From Bathynomus jamesi (taxonomy: Eukaryota > Arthropoda > Malacostraca > Isopoda > Cirolanidae): a DNA stretch of 64,000 bases. Position numbers and translations under genes: made by a program. This document shows, one piece after another, positions 44,375-54,169 of the stretch; the stretch's first letter is position 1, and each line of letters begins with the position of its first letter. The DNA is taken from the NCBI GenBank assembly GCA_023014485.1, contig JAJOZX010005631.1:142501-206500 (forward strand), written 5' to 3'. Under the pieces are notes generated by a model. That model made no database searches, was not told the DNA's origin, and worked only from the letters and a program-made list of their open reading frames with translations.

Positions 44375-45151
44375 CATGGGTGGGTAACCCTGGCACGCGT
44401 GCCAAACGTGGCACGCCAACGACTTTTTTCCGGCACGCGATTCCTCGGGCTCACCTTACAAAAAATTAAATAAATAAATATCCAAATTCTTCGCTGAGTT
44501 TTATATTTTAACTTAATGTTTTCTGCTAAAAAATGGTAAAGATTAACTTCTGTTTAATATATTATGTAGGTAAAATAACATTTCATTTTCTCTGTAATTT
44601 TTATGTATTATTCATAAGGGATTAAGAATCAATAAAAGAATATCTTTAATTTTATTTTCTTTCATTGTGCTTTAGTCAAGTGAAACGATTATGAGATTGG
44701 GCACTGTAATGTATTGGGAAAACTTGAAAAAACTTATGGCTGATTGATCTGATATATAAAAAACAAAAAAAAATCAGAATTATTGTTTACTCTTTTGCTG
44801 ATGTTAAAAATTGCGTTTTTAAATTGTGTGGCTGTATGTGGCAGCTATAATTACACTTAAAGGCTAATAAAAAATATCCACGCTATCAACAGGGTAGAAC
44901 GACCTTCAAGTAAAAATTCCGTCACTAAATTTTACATTTATTCAATCTTACATGACTTACAATAATCACTCTTACAATATTCTTTGATTTTACCGCTCCA
45001 GTGTAATTTTTTATTATTTGAAAAGGTTCTCCCAATACTTAAAAGGCACCAAATAATATGTTCCCCAAAATTTCGGTTGGCACGTGAGAAAATTTTGCAT
45101 CAAAGATTTGACGATTTTGGCACGCTCACTTAAAAAGGTTGCCCACCCCTG
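44375..45151. mobile_element. Non-autonomous hAT element, 777 bp
   Basis: Ends CATGGGTGGGTAACC and (reverse complement of right end) CAGGGGTGGGCAACC, flanked by CCCTAGGC at 44,367-44,374 and 45,152-45,159, an exact 8-bp duplication. Subterminal GGCACGC motifs repeat near both ends. The interior is AT-rich without ORFs. Confidence 0.9.
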
Positions 45152-45215
45152 CCCTAGGCGATCGCCTAGTTCGCCTATAGCTAAATCTGGGCCGGTATAT
45201 AATATATATATATAG

Positions 45216-45240
45216 TGTGTGTGTGTGTGTGTGTGTGTGC
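45216..45240. repeat. (GT)n microsatellite
   Basis: Short GT run at the edge of a mariner fragment. Confidence 0.9.
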
Positions 45241-45327
45241 TCCCCCTCTTTAAGAAATGTTGTGTACGCCCTTGTCGGCAAGCAGTGTTTGTCGACAGTT
45301 TGCGGAAAGAATTGTTGAAACAAAATG

Positions 45328-45443
45328 GAACACAAATCGGAAACAAAGCGATTTCGGGCATATGTTTATGTAAGCTTTTTTTATTGTTTTCAGGTCCTGA
45401 ATCCATCCTGAAAGTGCGTCCCACATGCTATGAAACACCCTGT
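45328..45443 (+). mobile_element. DD41D mariner end fragment
   Basis: GAAACAAAGCGATTTCGGGC and CATGCTATGAAACACC match the reverse complement of 40,823-40,920, with a 30-bp insertion near the end. No coding sequence. Confidence 0.75.
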
Positions 45444-45613
45444 GTGTGTATATATATATATATATAAGAAAATGAAAATGAAAATGAAAAGGTTTATTGG
45501 CAGACTATAGTCCATATGACAAATATTATTAATACAATGACAGTTCATATACTAAGGATAGAAATATATACATTTGATTAGAAATAATACTGTAATGTCG
45601 AAGTTAAGTGGAG

Positions 45614-47583
45614 CTACAGACAGACGTTTTCGTACCAAGAAGTCGATAGCTTAGAGGATAAGTGGCAGGACTCATGGATAGCTTGGATGATCGGGTTGGT
45701 TGATTTTTTAATTCTTTGCATTAGACTGTGTTGAGCACGTCTTGTTACCTCCGGGATGCTCGGGACATTGCGGGTAGCAAACATTTGCGAAGCTGAGCAT
45801 CTCGGGGGTAATTTATGCAAGAGTCTAAAAGACCTGTTGCACAGCAAATTTAGAGTTCTGCCAGAACCTTTTTTATAATTCAACCACAGTTGCTGTCCGT
45901 ATATATTACTGCAGAAAGTACGAAAGAGAGTGTCTTTAGCTTCGCTTGTACAGAATCGAAAGTTCCTTATGGTCATATTCGCTTTAGCACACAGGCTTCG
46001 AGATTGTTTTCTTATATCCGAGTCATCACTCAAGGAGCTGGTAATAGTTTGACCCAAATACTTAAACTCTTGTACTTCTTCAATTACTTCACCATTCATT
46101 TTAAACCTTATATCAGCTGGCTGATTACAGCTTTTAAGATGAAATTGCATAACCTTAGTTTTTGTAACATTAAAAAGAATATGATGTTTCTGCGAATACA
46201 CTTCGCAGACTTTTAGTAGCCGATCCAGACCTTTAACAGAGGGACTTATTAATACCAAATCATCGGCATAAACTAAGTTATTTATCCTTGTGTTATCTAT
46301 ACAACATCCCACCGTTGCCTCATTAAGTGAAGCAATTAATCCGTCAATATACACATTAAACAGCATAGAGGAGAGCAAGGAGCTTGTCTCATCCCGCATG
46401 AGGAGCCAAAACACTCGGATAGTACATTGCCCCACCTAACAGTGAAAGATTGGTGGGAATACCAAAATCTCAATAAATTTAATATGTACATGGGAACCTT
46501 CCTGTCTTCTAGTTTTGCAAATAAAATATTGTGGTTCACCCTATCATATGCCTTACTTATATCTAGGAAACAGCTATAAATAGTTGAATTACTGCCAATG
46601 TATTTAGATATTGTTTCTTGAAGTACATATATACACACGTCAGTTGAGTGGGACCTTAAAGCCAAACTGATTAGATGTCCATAGGAAATCATTTAATCGA
46701 CGTAACAAGAGTTTTTCTAGTAGTTTCGAGAAGCAGGAAGCGACAGCAATAGGCCTGTAATTATTGCTGGACAGAATGTCTCCATACTTGTTTTTGACCA
46801 GGGGCAAGATACATACCCTCATGAACTCTGCAGGGATATAGCTATGAGCAAGCATGGCTGATAGGAGCAATGATATATGCAGACATACTACGTCATTTGG
46901 ATATTTTAAGTGCTCATTCGATAAGTCATCTACCCCTGACGCAGAACCAGTGTTTAACTCTTTAATTAACGTCTTTACTTCAGAAAATGATATCAAAGTT
47001 TTTTCCTTTGTCCCTCCCACAATCGTCTCGCTGCAATCCATCTTAAGATTATCCCTACTCGCACTGTTAAGAATGTTAGAATAGTGGTTTTTCCACAGCT
47101 TTGCAATTTCATCCTCCCCCGACACCCCATCGATTGTCGGAGGGAGGATATTTTTGACACCCGTTTGATTCTTAACAAATTTCCAAAATTTGTTATTATC
47201 GTTATTTATGCGAGCTTCACAGGCTTTTGATGCTCGAATAGACTCTTCTTCCTGTTTACATCGCCTTATGGCCGCCTTATACTGACCCCTACTTCTACTT
47301 CTGCTGGTCTGGCAGAGGAATACCCTGACACTGTGGGTTGGTCCCCCCTCTTCAGGGGGGCAATAAAATCATTCCATCCAGGAATAATCTTAGTATGATA
47401 GTTGTAAGATTTAATCAGGGGTCTTCCTGCTTCTCTTAACAGGGATATTATCTTACTATAATACCTATCTATGAGTTTACAGTGAGAATCATTTGAGCAA
47501 GGATTATTACAGGCAAGGTGCAAAATTTCTAAATTATTAAAGAGGTGACTTGTTCTGTCTTTGTATTCTATTCTCTGCTGCAT
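45614..47583 (-). pseudogene. NLR-A ORF2, linker and reverse transcriptase part
   Basis: From the 5' side: linker (47,583-47,266, RSRGQYKAA-type frame lost near 47,300), then VKTLIKELNTGSASGVDDLS (RT domain 0-1), VKNKYGDILSSNNYRPIAVA, FLDISKAYDRVNHNILFAKL (domain A, with the catalytic Asp), GMRQ and LFNVYIDGLIASLNEA. The catalytic NLVYADDLVLIS follows at about 46,270. The C-terminal part has KYLGQTITSSLSDDSDIRKQ and a region starting LFRTFCSNIYGQQLWLNYKK. At least three frame changes (near 46,400, 46,650 and 47,150) break it. The first two catalytic Asp and the YADD box are intact. Confidence 0.85.
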
Positions 47584-48097
47584 CGTAACATTGGACTAAT
47601 GGACGCGATTATTCTTACCTATTGAGTTCTTGTTAAGTCGTGTTGCGCATAAATTGGTAACGTTAATCTTACTATAATACCTATCTATGAGTTTACAGTG
47701 AGAATCATTTGAGCAAGGATTATTACAGGCAAGGTGCAAAATTTCTAAATTATTAAAGAGGTGACTTGTTCTGTCTTTGTATTCTATTCTCTGCTGCATC
47801 GTAACATTGGACTAATGGACGCGATTATTCTTACCTATTGAGTTCTTGTTAAGTCGTGTTGCGCATAAATTGGTAACGTTAATCTTACTATAATACCTAT
47901 CTATGAGTTTACAGTGAGAATCATTTGAGCAAGGATTATTACAGGCAAGGTGCAAAATTTCTAAATTATTAAAGAGGTGACTTGTTCTGTCTTTGTATTC
48001 TATTCTCTGCTGCATCGTAACATTGGACTAATGGACGCGATTATTCTTACCTATTGAGTTCTTGTTAAGTCGTGTTGCGCATAAATTGGTAACGTTA
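47450..48097. repeat. 216-bp tandem triplication inside NLR-A ORF2
   Basis: Three near-identical 216-bp units; the junctions read GTAACGTTAAT|CTTACTAT. Each unit encodes, on the minus strand, part of the endonuclease-RT linker (EYKDRTSHLFNNLEILHLAC then NNPCSNDSHCKLIDRYYSKI). 216 is divisible by three, so the frame is kept, but each unit also has the same TAG stop. Copy 1 of NLR-A has a single unit. Confidence 0.95.
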
Positions 48098-48810
48098 ATT
48101 AATATTTCTAATGGTCTATGATCAGAAAGAAGGAAATCATGCAAAATATGAACTCTAACAATTCGATCCTTTAGATTATTACTAGTGAGACAATGATCAA
48201 TCCACCTGGTGGTACCACTCATATCGATAACGTATGTAAAATTACCACTGGTTACCCCTAATACATCTACATCACTTATACTTAAATTGGCCGACTCGCA
48301 CATGTTACCCAATTCCACAAAGAATTCCGAGTTCACATGCGCGTTAAAGTCCCCCATTATTATACAGTGAGAATATTTGGGGTTATCTGATAATGACTTC
48401 ATTTTGTAGAGCAAATCAATGTATTCATCTAGATTACTGCCGTTGTTATATGGTAAATAGCAGTTTACAATTAATATGCAATCATTGTTCACTTGTAATT
48501 CAATGCCTAACAACCTTACATTATCGCTTGTTAAAAATTTTATGTGTTTTGACAAATTTTTCCTTATTAAGAAAGCAACACCAACAAAAGGCCTACCGTA
48601 CATTAATTCATCTGACAAGTCTACTGCTGATGACGCATGGTACATAAAATCATCATGGATGGTAGAGAGGAATTTTAGCTCTTGCTTAGGTAGCCAGTGC
48701 TCCTGCAGGAGTATCAAATCTGCACTGTCGCAGATTTTATGAACATCTACAGTTGAATTCCTCACTGACCTTACATTATATGAGACTATTTTCAACAAGT
48801 TATCTGCCAT
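48028..48810 (-). pseudogene. NLR-A ORF2 start: APE-type endonuclease
   Basis: An open frame of 260 codons starting MADNLLKIVSYNVRSVRNST. APE endonuclease motifs are in order: SYNVRS (Asn near residue 12), LLQEHWLPK (catalytic Glu), NCYLPYNN, MGDFNAHVNS (Asp and Asn of the active site), TRWIDHCLTS and LLSDHRPLE (terminal Asp-His). So the nuclease itself reads intact. The frame then runs into the first 216-bp unit and stops at a TAG that was TGG in NLR-A copy 1. This nuclease would nick target DNA to prime reverse transcription. Confidence 0.88.
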
Positions 48811-48866
48811 GACTGATAGAGAATTTATTATTAGTAAGATTATTATTATTATGCACAGTACGACTT

Positions 48867-48899
48867 TTAGGCATTACCGTTAGGGCGCCTATTGTTATT

Positions 48900-48930
<31 letters not shown>

Positions 48931-49343
48931 TTATAATTAATATTATTTTGCCTTTTATCAAATCTCCTGGAAAAGTAAATAAACTCCTTAACAATAATAC
49001 CGTCTGGCCATTGACTCATATTATACGGATTGAAATGCGCATTTACACCTTTAATTATTACTCTAAATGAGTTATAATACGGAGATTGCGTGTTTAGTTT
49101 ATTAACTATCAATATACTGTGTTCACCAATGACTTCTTCCATCATGTGTCGAATATCGCTTGCCTCGTTCGAGAGCTGAATTCGCGACACAAAGAGGGTG
49201 AGATTCCCCATCGGTGGCCTCGCCGCGGAGACCGGTTCAAGAAACCTTCGGGAAGGGCGCCTGTTAACAGTTACCCACCAGTCGTCCTCCTCCCTCGATC
49301 TCCCTGAGGCAGGGTTCGCCTGCCTGGGGGATGGGTGGCACAA
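48867..49343 (-). pseudogene. NLR-A ORF1 (gag-like) fragment
   Basis: Contains NLTLFVSRIQLSNEASDIRH, VNKLNTQSPYYNSFRVIIKG and QWPDGIIVKEFIYFSRRF. This layout (a short beta-strand start, then WP-x-G-x-x-V) resembles the RRM-like C-terminal region of ORF1 proteins in CR1/L2-type elements. A run of about 15 Asn comes from an (ATT)n microsatellite at 48,894-48,950, which probably expanded after insertion. The N-terminal part of ORF1 is not recognisable. Confidence 0.55.
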
Positions 49344-49696
49344 CCTTTGGGGGATAGGAGGCCCTCCCTTACTCTGTGGCTTGGTGAGGGTCTGTTAGCG
49401 GGGTTTATAACCTGACGGCCGCGCGTGCCCCTCCTTCTTCGGTGGGAGGGGGGGGGACTGCGCACCGAGCGAGGCGTAATCGAACACCTCTCCTCTGCAG
49501 TTGGAGGCAGGGAAGAGGGCAATGATGCCTCGTCTCACGGCATTAGACCGTCCCTGTTCCTCATTGTGAAATCGGGAGCAGGGGTCCTTTCCTTTCCTGA
49601 ACGGGAGAGGGGTTGACCGCTACCCCAGCATGCTGCGTTTCCACCCCACCTTCAGGGGGGGAGTTGGAGGCGGGGATTTCGTATATATATATATTA

Positions 49697-50351
49697 CAGT
49701 CAAAGTGTGTAACCAGCAATTTCGCGTAATGGGTGAAACTTTATTTCGCGAAATGACTAAAATCTTCAGCCATTACGCGAAATGGCTGAAATTCCACCTT
49801 GGTCATTTCGTGAAATGGCTAAAACGACTTTTGTCATGAATTCATAGGAATAACAAACATCACAATAAAATTGGAAACCTTTTTTTAACTAACTAAATCT
49901 GCTAAAACATACATACATCCACAGGTCTGTTCAAATAAGTGAGAAACACTCTTCAAATACACATTTGAACACATTTGAATTTGAATTTTCAATATAGAGG
50001 TTTTCAAATACTAACCGGGCCTTCAATGTTATTCTGATGTCTGCCATTGAAGGCCCTGTTAGGTCAACTGTATGCCCTTGACAATTGGTTAAGTCGTGTT
50101 ATTTTCATTAAAACTAACGAAAATAACACAACTTAACCTAACCAATTGTCAAGGGCATACAGTTGACCTAACAGGGCATACAGTTGACCTGACCGGGCAT
50201 ACAGTTGACCTAACCTGGCAAATGAGCTTCTACGAAATGACTAAGGTGGAATTTCAGCCATTTCTCGTAATGGATGAAGATTTTAGTCATTTCGCGAAAT
50301 GACCAAAAATTTCAGCCATTACGCGAAATGGCTGGTTACACACTTTGACTA
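49697..50351. mobile_element. Fold-back element FB-3
   Basis: Termini CAGTCAAAGTGTGTAACCAG / TAGTCAAAGTGTGTAACCAG in inverted orientation with TA flanks. Arms of about 130 bp are packed with TTTCGCGAAATG and GCCATTACGCGAAATGGCTG motifs. The core (50,015-50,215) holds the same GGTTAGGTCAACTGTATGCC ... CCTTGACAATTGG module, in mirror-image copies, as FB-2. No ORF. Confidence 0.85.
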
Positions 50352-50353
50352 TA

Positions 50354-50355
<2 letters not shown>

Positions 50356-50388
<33 letters not shown>
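50356..50388. repeat. (TA)n microsatellite
   Basis: TA run next to FB-3. Confidence 0.95.
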
Positions 50389-50389
<1 letters not shown>

Positions 50390-50394
50390 TTGGT

Positions 50395-50674
50395 AACCTT
50401 TGGTTTGCTTCCTCCCGAATTGTTGATTCTGACGAAGGTCAAGGTTGTCACTCCACCTTAGACCTACAGTTTAACGTGGAATCCGAACCAAGCCTCACCA
50501 GCAGCCCAGCGTTTTAACCACTACGCTACCCAGGGTACTCATTTATCCCCCAACCACTTTGTTTTTATTATTGTGGAAGGATGAACAGCTGGGTTTTGCT
50601 GCGCGCCGCCTGCTGTCACCAGGTCTCGATCCTGGGGCCGATGGATTCGTAGACAGCGACGGTAACCAGTACAC

Positions 50675-50690
<16 letters not shown>
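50395..50690 (-). mobile_element. Dimeric tRNA-derived SINE
   Basis: Minus strand, two tRNA-like units in tandem. Unit 1 (about 50,690-50,545): A box TGGTGTACTGGTTACCGTC, B box GGATCGAGACC. Linker CACAATAATAAAAACAAAG. Unit 2 (about 50,535-50,455): A box TAGCGTAGTGGTTAAAACGC, B box GGTTCGGATTCC. Then a body ACTGTAGGTCTAAGGTGGAG. The body and second B box correspond to those after the 5S head in the 5S-SINEs. 5' edge lies in a TA tract. Confidence 0.8.

Positions 50691-50742
<52 letters not shown>
50679..50742. repeat. (TA)n microsatellite
   Basis: Long TA run overlapping the 5' edge of the SINE. Confidence 0.95.
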
Positions 50743-50744
<2 letters not shown>

Positions 50745-51330
50745 TGACGTTAGAATTAACAATCGAACTGATACAAACCTACGAAGCAAGAATTTCTTAA
50801 GAATATTTTTATTCTTTGATACATTCTTTAGTTTCTGTGACTCATTTTCCTAATGATGATGCCTTGTCTTTCAAAGCTATACGTTAATACTTCACGAAGC
50901 ATTTATCGGTATTTGCGCATTACTGTATGTTAATTCTGAACAACACTTTGTCCTTGAAACTCTTATATAGACGGCTTATAGAAACTTATATAGAAACTCT
51001 TCTATAGACAGCTCCTCTTCCTAGAAAACCGTTAAGAAGTGTGGGCCGACGCTATGAACTTTCACCGAGTACAGTATAAGACTTAGAATAGTATGTTTAA
51101 TTATTTGGATTGTAATCTTGAATACTCTGTAAGACAAACAAGCTAACAAAGATACATAAATAAATACACGCAAACCAGCCAACCAACCAATACAAACAAA
51201 TGCACACGTACACGAATATAGGAACAAAGACAATTAAACAAACATATAAAAGTCTACAAATTTGACTTTAAAATTGTGAAATTAGCAAATATTATGAAAC
51301 TAATTTACACTGTAGCTGAGCTGCCTACTA
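50743..51330. other. Unannotated AT-rich spacer
   Basis: No supported gene or repeat. Confidence 0.4.
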
Positions 51331-51434
51331 CAAGGTGTTCAAAAAGAAACGTAACTTAAAATAGAAAAGAAAAGGGTTAGGTTGCAATGATATATGCATT
51401 CTCCAATGGGTTATGTTTCTTTTTGAACTCCCTG
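51331..51434. mobile_element. Mini-MITE, 104 bp
   Basis: Ends CAAGGTGTTCAAAAAGAAAC / CAGGGAGTTCAAAAAGAAAC inverted, TA flanks. Non-coding. Confidence 0.85.
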
Positions 51435-52246
51435 TACTTAAAAGAAAATTTAAAGACTGTGGTAGATCAAATAATTAATTAACCTTTTCTTGGAAATACT
51501 TATGACGAGGATGACAACGTAAAACTTAATATCCACGCGACCTTTAGGCGGTTGACATATATTACTCGAATATAAACTGCATTCAGAAATTACTTTATGT
51601 TGGATAAAATATTACTTTTAATTATAAAGCCTCTATTACTAAGTTTTAATTCTGATCCAAAGAAAATAGATTTTGCAGATTGAAGCGCTCGAGGAGGAAA
51701 ATATTTTTAATTAATCTTTGTAAAGATTAAAAGAAACAATTCAAGTAAATCTTAAATTATCCTTTTTTTCTATAAAACGTATTGGTAATAAAGAGATACG
51801 TTTTTGAAAGTCCGATAATAGCTTTATACAGTTATAACAAGCTTACAATTGTAACCATAATTTGATCAACTTATATATTTAGTTATTAGTTTGATGGTCC
51901 TTAAAGCAACACATTTAAATACATTTTGATATAATTCAATTGTCAGACTTTATATGAAAACCATATGGATGAATGAGGAGAATCGTGATTGGTTCATATT
52001 GACCTCTCACGATTGCTTTTTCAAACCTTTCCTGCCTATTACGGCTTTGACATGAACGTCATAAAAAGGGGGAAACAATCATTCAATATTTACTGAATAT
52101 TGTGTAATAACTAGATATACATTGAGAAGTTGGCTAACGTACACAAGAGCGATGTAATGTAATGCAATGTAATGTAGCCGAAACGTCGAGAACTGAAACA
52201 AGTAATTGAACTGTAAACATTTTTCAATTTTGTTTCAAATGTTAAT
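51435..52246. other. Unannotated AT-rich spacer
   Basis: Includes a short AATGT repeat at 52,150-52,175. No gene seen. Confidence 0.4.
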
Positions 52247-52259
52247 AAATTGTTATATA

Positions 52260-52341
<82 letters not shown>
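52247..52341. repeat. (TA)n(GA)n compound microsatellite
   Basis: TA run then GA run. Confidence 0.95.
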
Positions 52342-52343
<2 letters not shown>

Positions 52344-52858
52344 ATAAAAACAACGACAATCTTATTAATAATAATGTTGATACTATTAATAATAATAATA
52401 ATAAAACTATAATATTCAGTTCAATGCGTGTCTAAAAACAAAACGTTGTAGATTTAGCTACAACGACATTTCATTTAATTAATCCTCTACGCGTTCTAAT
52501 TGCTTTTACAGTAAAGAACAGGAGTTCCATCGGTGAGGAAATGTTGTACTTTATGAGTAAATAAGATTATCTATGGCAATATTTATCTATTTAAGAGGAC
52601 GTACTAATTCTGTTAAATGATCACGAGTAAGGGAGGAAGAGGAAATTGTAAGTCATGACAAAACCTTTTTTTTACATGTTACTATCTGCTGTTACATTAC
52701 CAATTATTAATTAACTAATTGATTAAATAAATAGTGAATTATTAATTATAACAATACTAAAAGCCAGTGTCTGTCTTTTGGTAAAGCTTATCAGTAGTAT
52801 GGGAGCATAGACACCAATCGACCAGGGAAGTACTCCGGTGGGGGGAGGGGTTACATTA
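52342..52858. other. Unannotated spacer
   Basis: AT-rich with an (AAT)n stretch at 52,385-52,405. Nothing else supported. Confidence 0.4.
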
Positions 52859-52859
52859 G

Positions 52860-52990
52860 GCAGGAGACGGAGTGCTGGAACTCCCGTTTCTCCTGTCACT
52901 GCCCTCCTTAGCTGATCTTTTCCGTGTCTCATCTACTTGTGAGCAGTCCAGCATGCTCTCAAACACACGTTTCTCCCTCTATCACTACAC
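52860..52990 (+). repeat. Dispersed repeat, second copy at 55,845-55,970
   Basis: Shares GGAACTCCCGTTTCTCC, AGCAGTCCAGCATGCTCTCA and TTTCTCCCTCTAT with 55,845-55,970 in the same orientation. Probably part of an unrecognised interspersed element. Confidence 0.8.
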
Positions 52991-53473
52991 ATACTGTACA
53001 TTCAAATTTTTTATCAGGTTTGATTTCTTGCTCCGCTGCAGTAGTCAGGAGTTTTGCAATAAACTGAACCGCATGGTTGCAGAATCTGTAGAATGATTTG
53101 GCTTCCTAATATTTTGTGTCTGGTAGTATTGTTTGGGAAAGATGTTGACCTTGTGAAACAGCATTCTGTTTATTGGTTTCTGGGACAGTTCTAGGTTGGG
53201 TATTTGTTAACTTATGCAGTATCGCTTTATTCGAACAGTCGTGCACAGAAGTCTGATCACCAACTACTTGATATCACGATAGGACTAAAACGACCAAACT
53301 TCTATGTACTATTGTGCTTTTCTTCTAATCTGAGGATTTCTTGGCCTTGAAACATTATTTCTGGGTTTGCACTGTTCATGATTGATTCACAAACTTTCGT
53401 GACAGATGTTTTCCTAAAATAATGGTTGAATGAAATACTCTTTAGCACATCCCTAAACAAGGATGTTACATAT
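52991..53473. other. Unannotated spacer
   Basis: Only a hAT-like end (TAGCACATCCCTAA, 53,444) stands out. Confidence 0.35.
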
Positions 53474-53689
53474 TAGATATGTAGATATGCCAAAGTGTAA
53501 TACTATACTTCAAATCCTCTTCCGGGGAAGTGTTTACTCACTTCATTATGACAGAAGCGTTACTATTTTATGTATATATTAAATGTATACATAAAACAGC
53601 AACGCTCTTCTGTCATAATGAGTTAAGTAAACACTTCCCTAAAGAGGATTTCAAGTATAGTATTACACTTTGGCATTTTGACATATCTA
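53474..53689. repeat. 216-bp palindrome
   Basis: Two arms of about 105 bp, TAGATATGT...GCCAAAGTGTAATACTATAC and its reverse complement, with a centre at TATACATAAA near 53,580. Nearly perfect. A MITE or recent inverted duplication. Confidence 0.92.
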
Positions 53690-54104
53690 ATTTTCAATAT
53701 GCTCTTTAAAAGATGAATTTTCTACATTGATTTACATTGTAAAAGGTTTTCGCATGACACTCATTTACTAGGACAATGTTTAAACTTAAGTATAATGGAT
53801 TATTGTTTAGTGGGTCACTGTTTTTTTTTTCTGTAAGTACAGTGTATCATGTTTTCTTTATTTTAAAAATTAAGTATTAATTTTATGATATTTGTGTACT
53901 CCTTACAGTTAGGTCCTTCATATATTTTTATAGTTTTCTCCCTATTTAGTGTATCTGAATCAATGTTACAGAGTTACAGGTTAACAGAGACAGTAAGATT
54001 GATTATAATGTTATAATGTTATAGTGTTTCAGACCAACAAAGACCCTAGGATCCACTCATGGCTGGTCTACCTAACTGCGTTCGTAATTGTGTATGCACA
54101 TGTC
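53690..54104. other. Unannotated AT-rich spacer
   Basis: No supported feature. Confidence 0.4.
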
Positions 54105-54165
54105 CTCCGTGGTGGCGAGGGGACCTACAATTTTACGTGGGTTCCGAATCACAAGAACATAAGAC
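54105..54165 (-). mobile_element. SINE body fragment
   Basis: GAGGGGACCTACAATTTTAC and GGGTTCCGAATCAC match the shared body and B box of the 5S/tRNA SINEs. Confidence 0.55.
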
Positions 54166-54169
54166 ATGA

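Larger units (their letters stand above)
43522..45195 (-). mobile_element. hAT element with repeated GGCCCTAGGC motif
   Basis: Left end CAGGGCCGGATCTAG at 43,522; right end CTAAATCTGGGCCGG to about 45,195, in inverted orientation and lying in TA-rich flanks. The motif GCGAGGCCCTAGGC occurs at about 43,540, 43,567 and 44,361. It carries a C-terminal hAT transposase piece and is interrupted by another hAT-type element. Confidence 0.65.
45462..49660 (-). mobile_element. NLR-A copy 2: near full-length non-LTR retrotransposon
   Basis: Minus strand. Order from 5' to 3': GC-rich leader (about 49,660-49,345), ORF1 (49,343-48,867), ORF2 with APE endonuclease (48,810-48,100), linker carrying a 216-bp triplication, RT (about 47,125-45,614), then a 3' UTR ending AATAAACC and TTTTCA repeats at 45,462-45,492. 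RT wording suggests the CR1/L2 side of the Jockey superfamily, but I would not fix the clade. Several frameshifts inactivate ORF2. The (TA)n tract at 45,446-45,465 follows the tail. Confidence 0.85.

Noticed and set aside
49345..49640. Small ORFs in the GC-rich patch as a host gene
   Set aside because: Position and GC content fit the 5' leader of NLR-A copy 2; no domain is recognisable.
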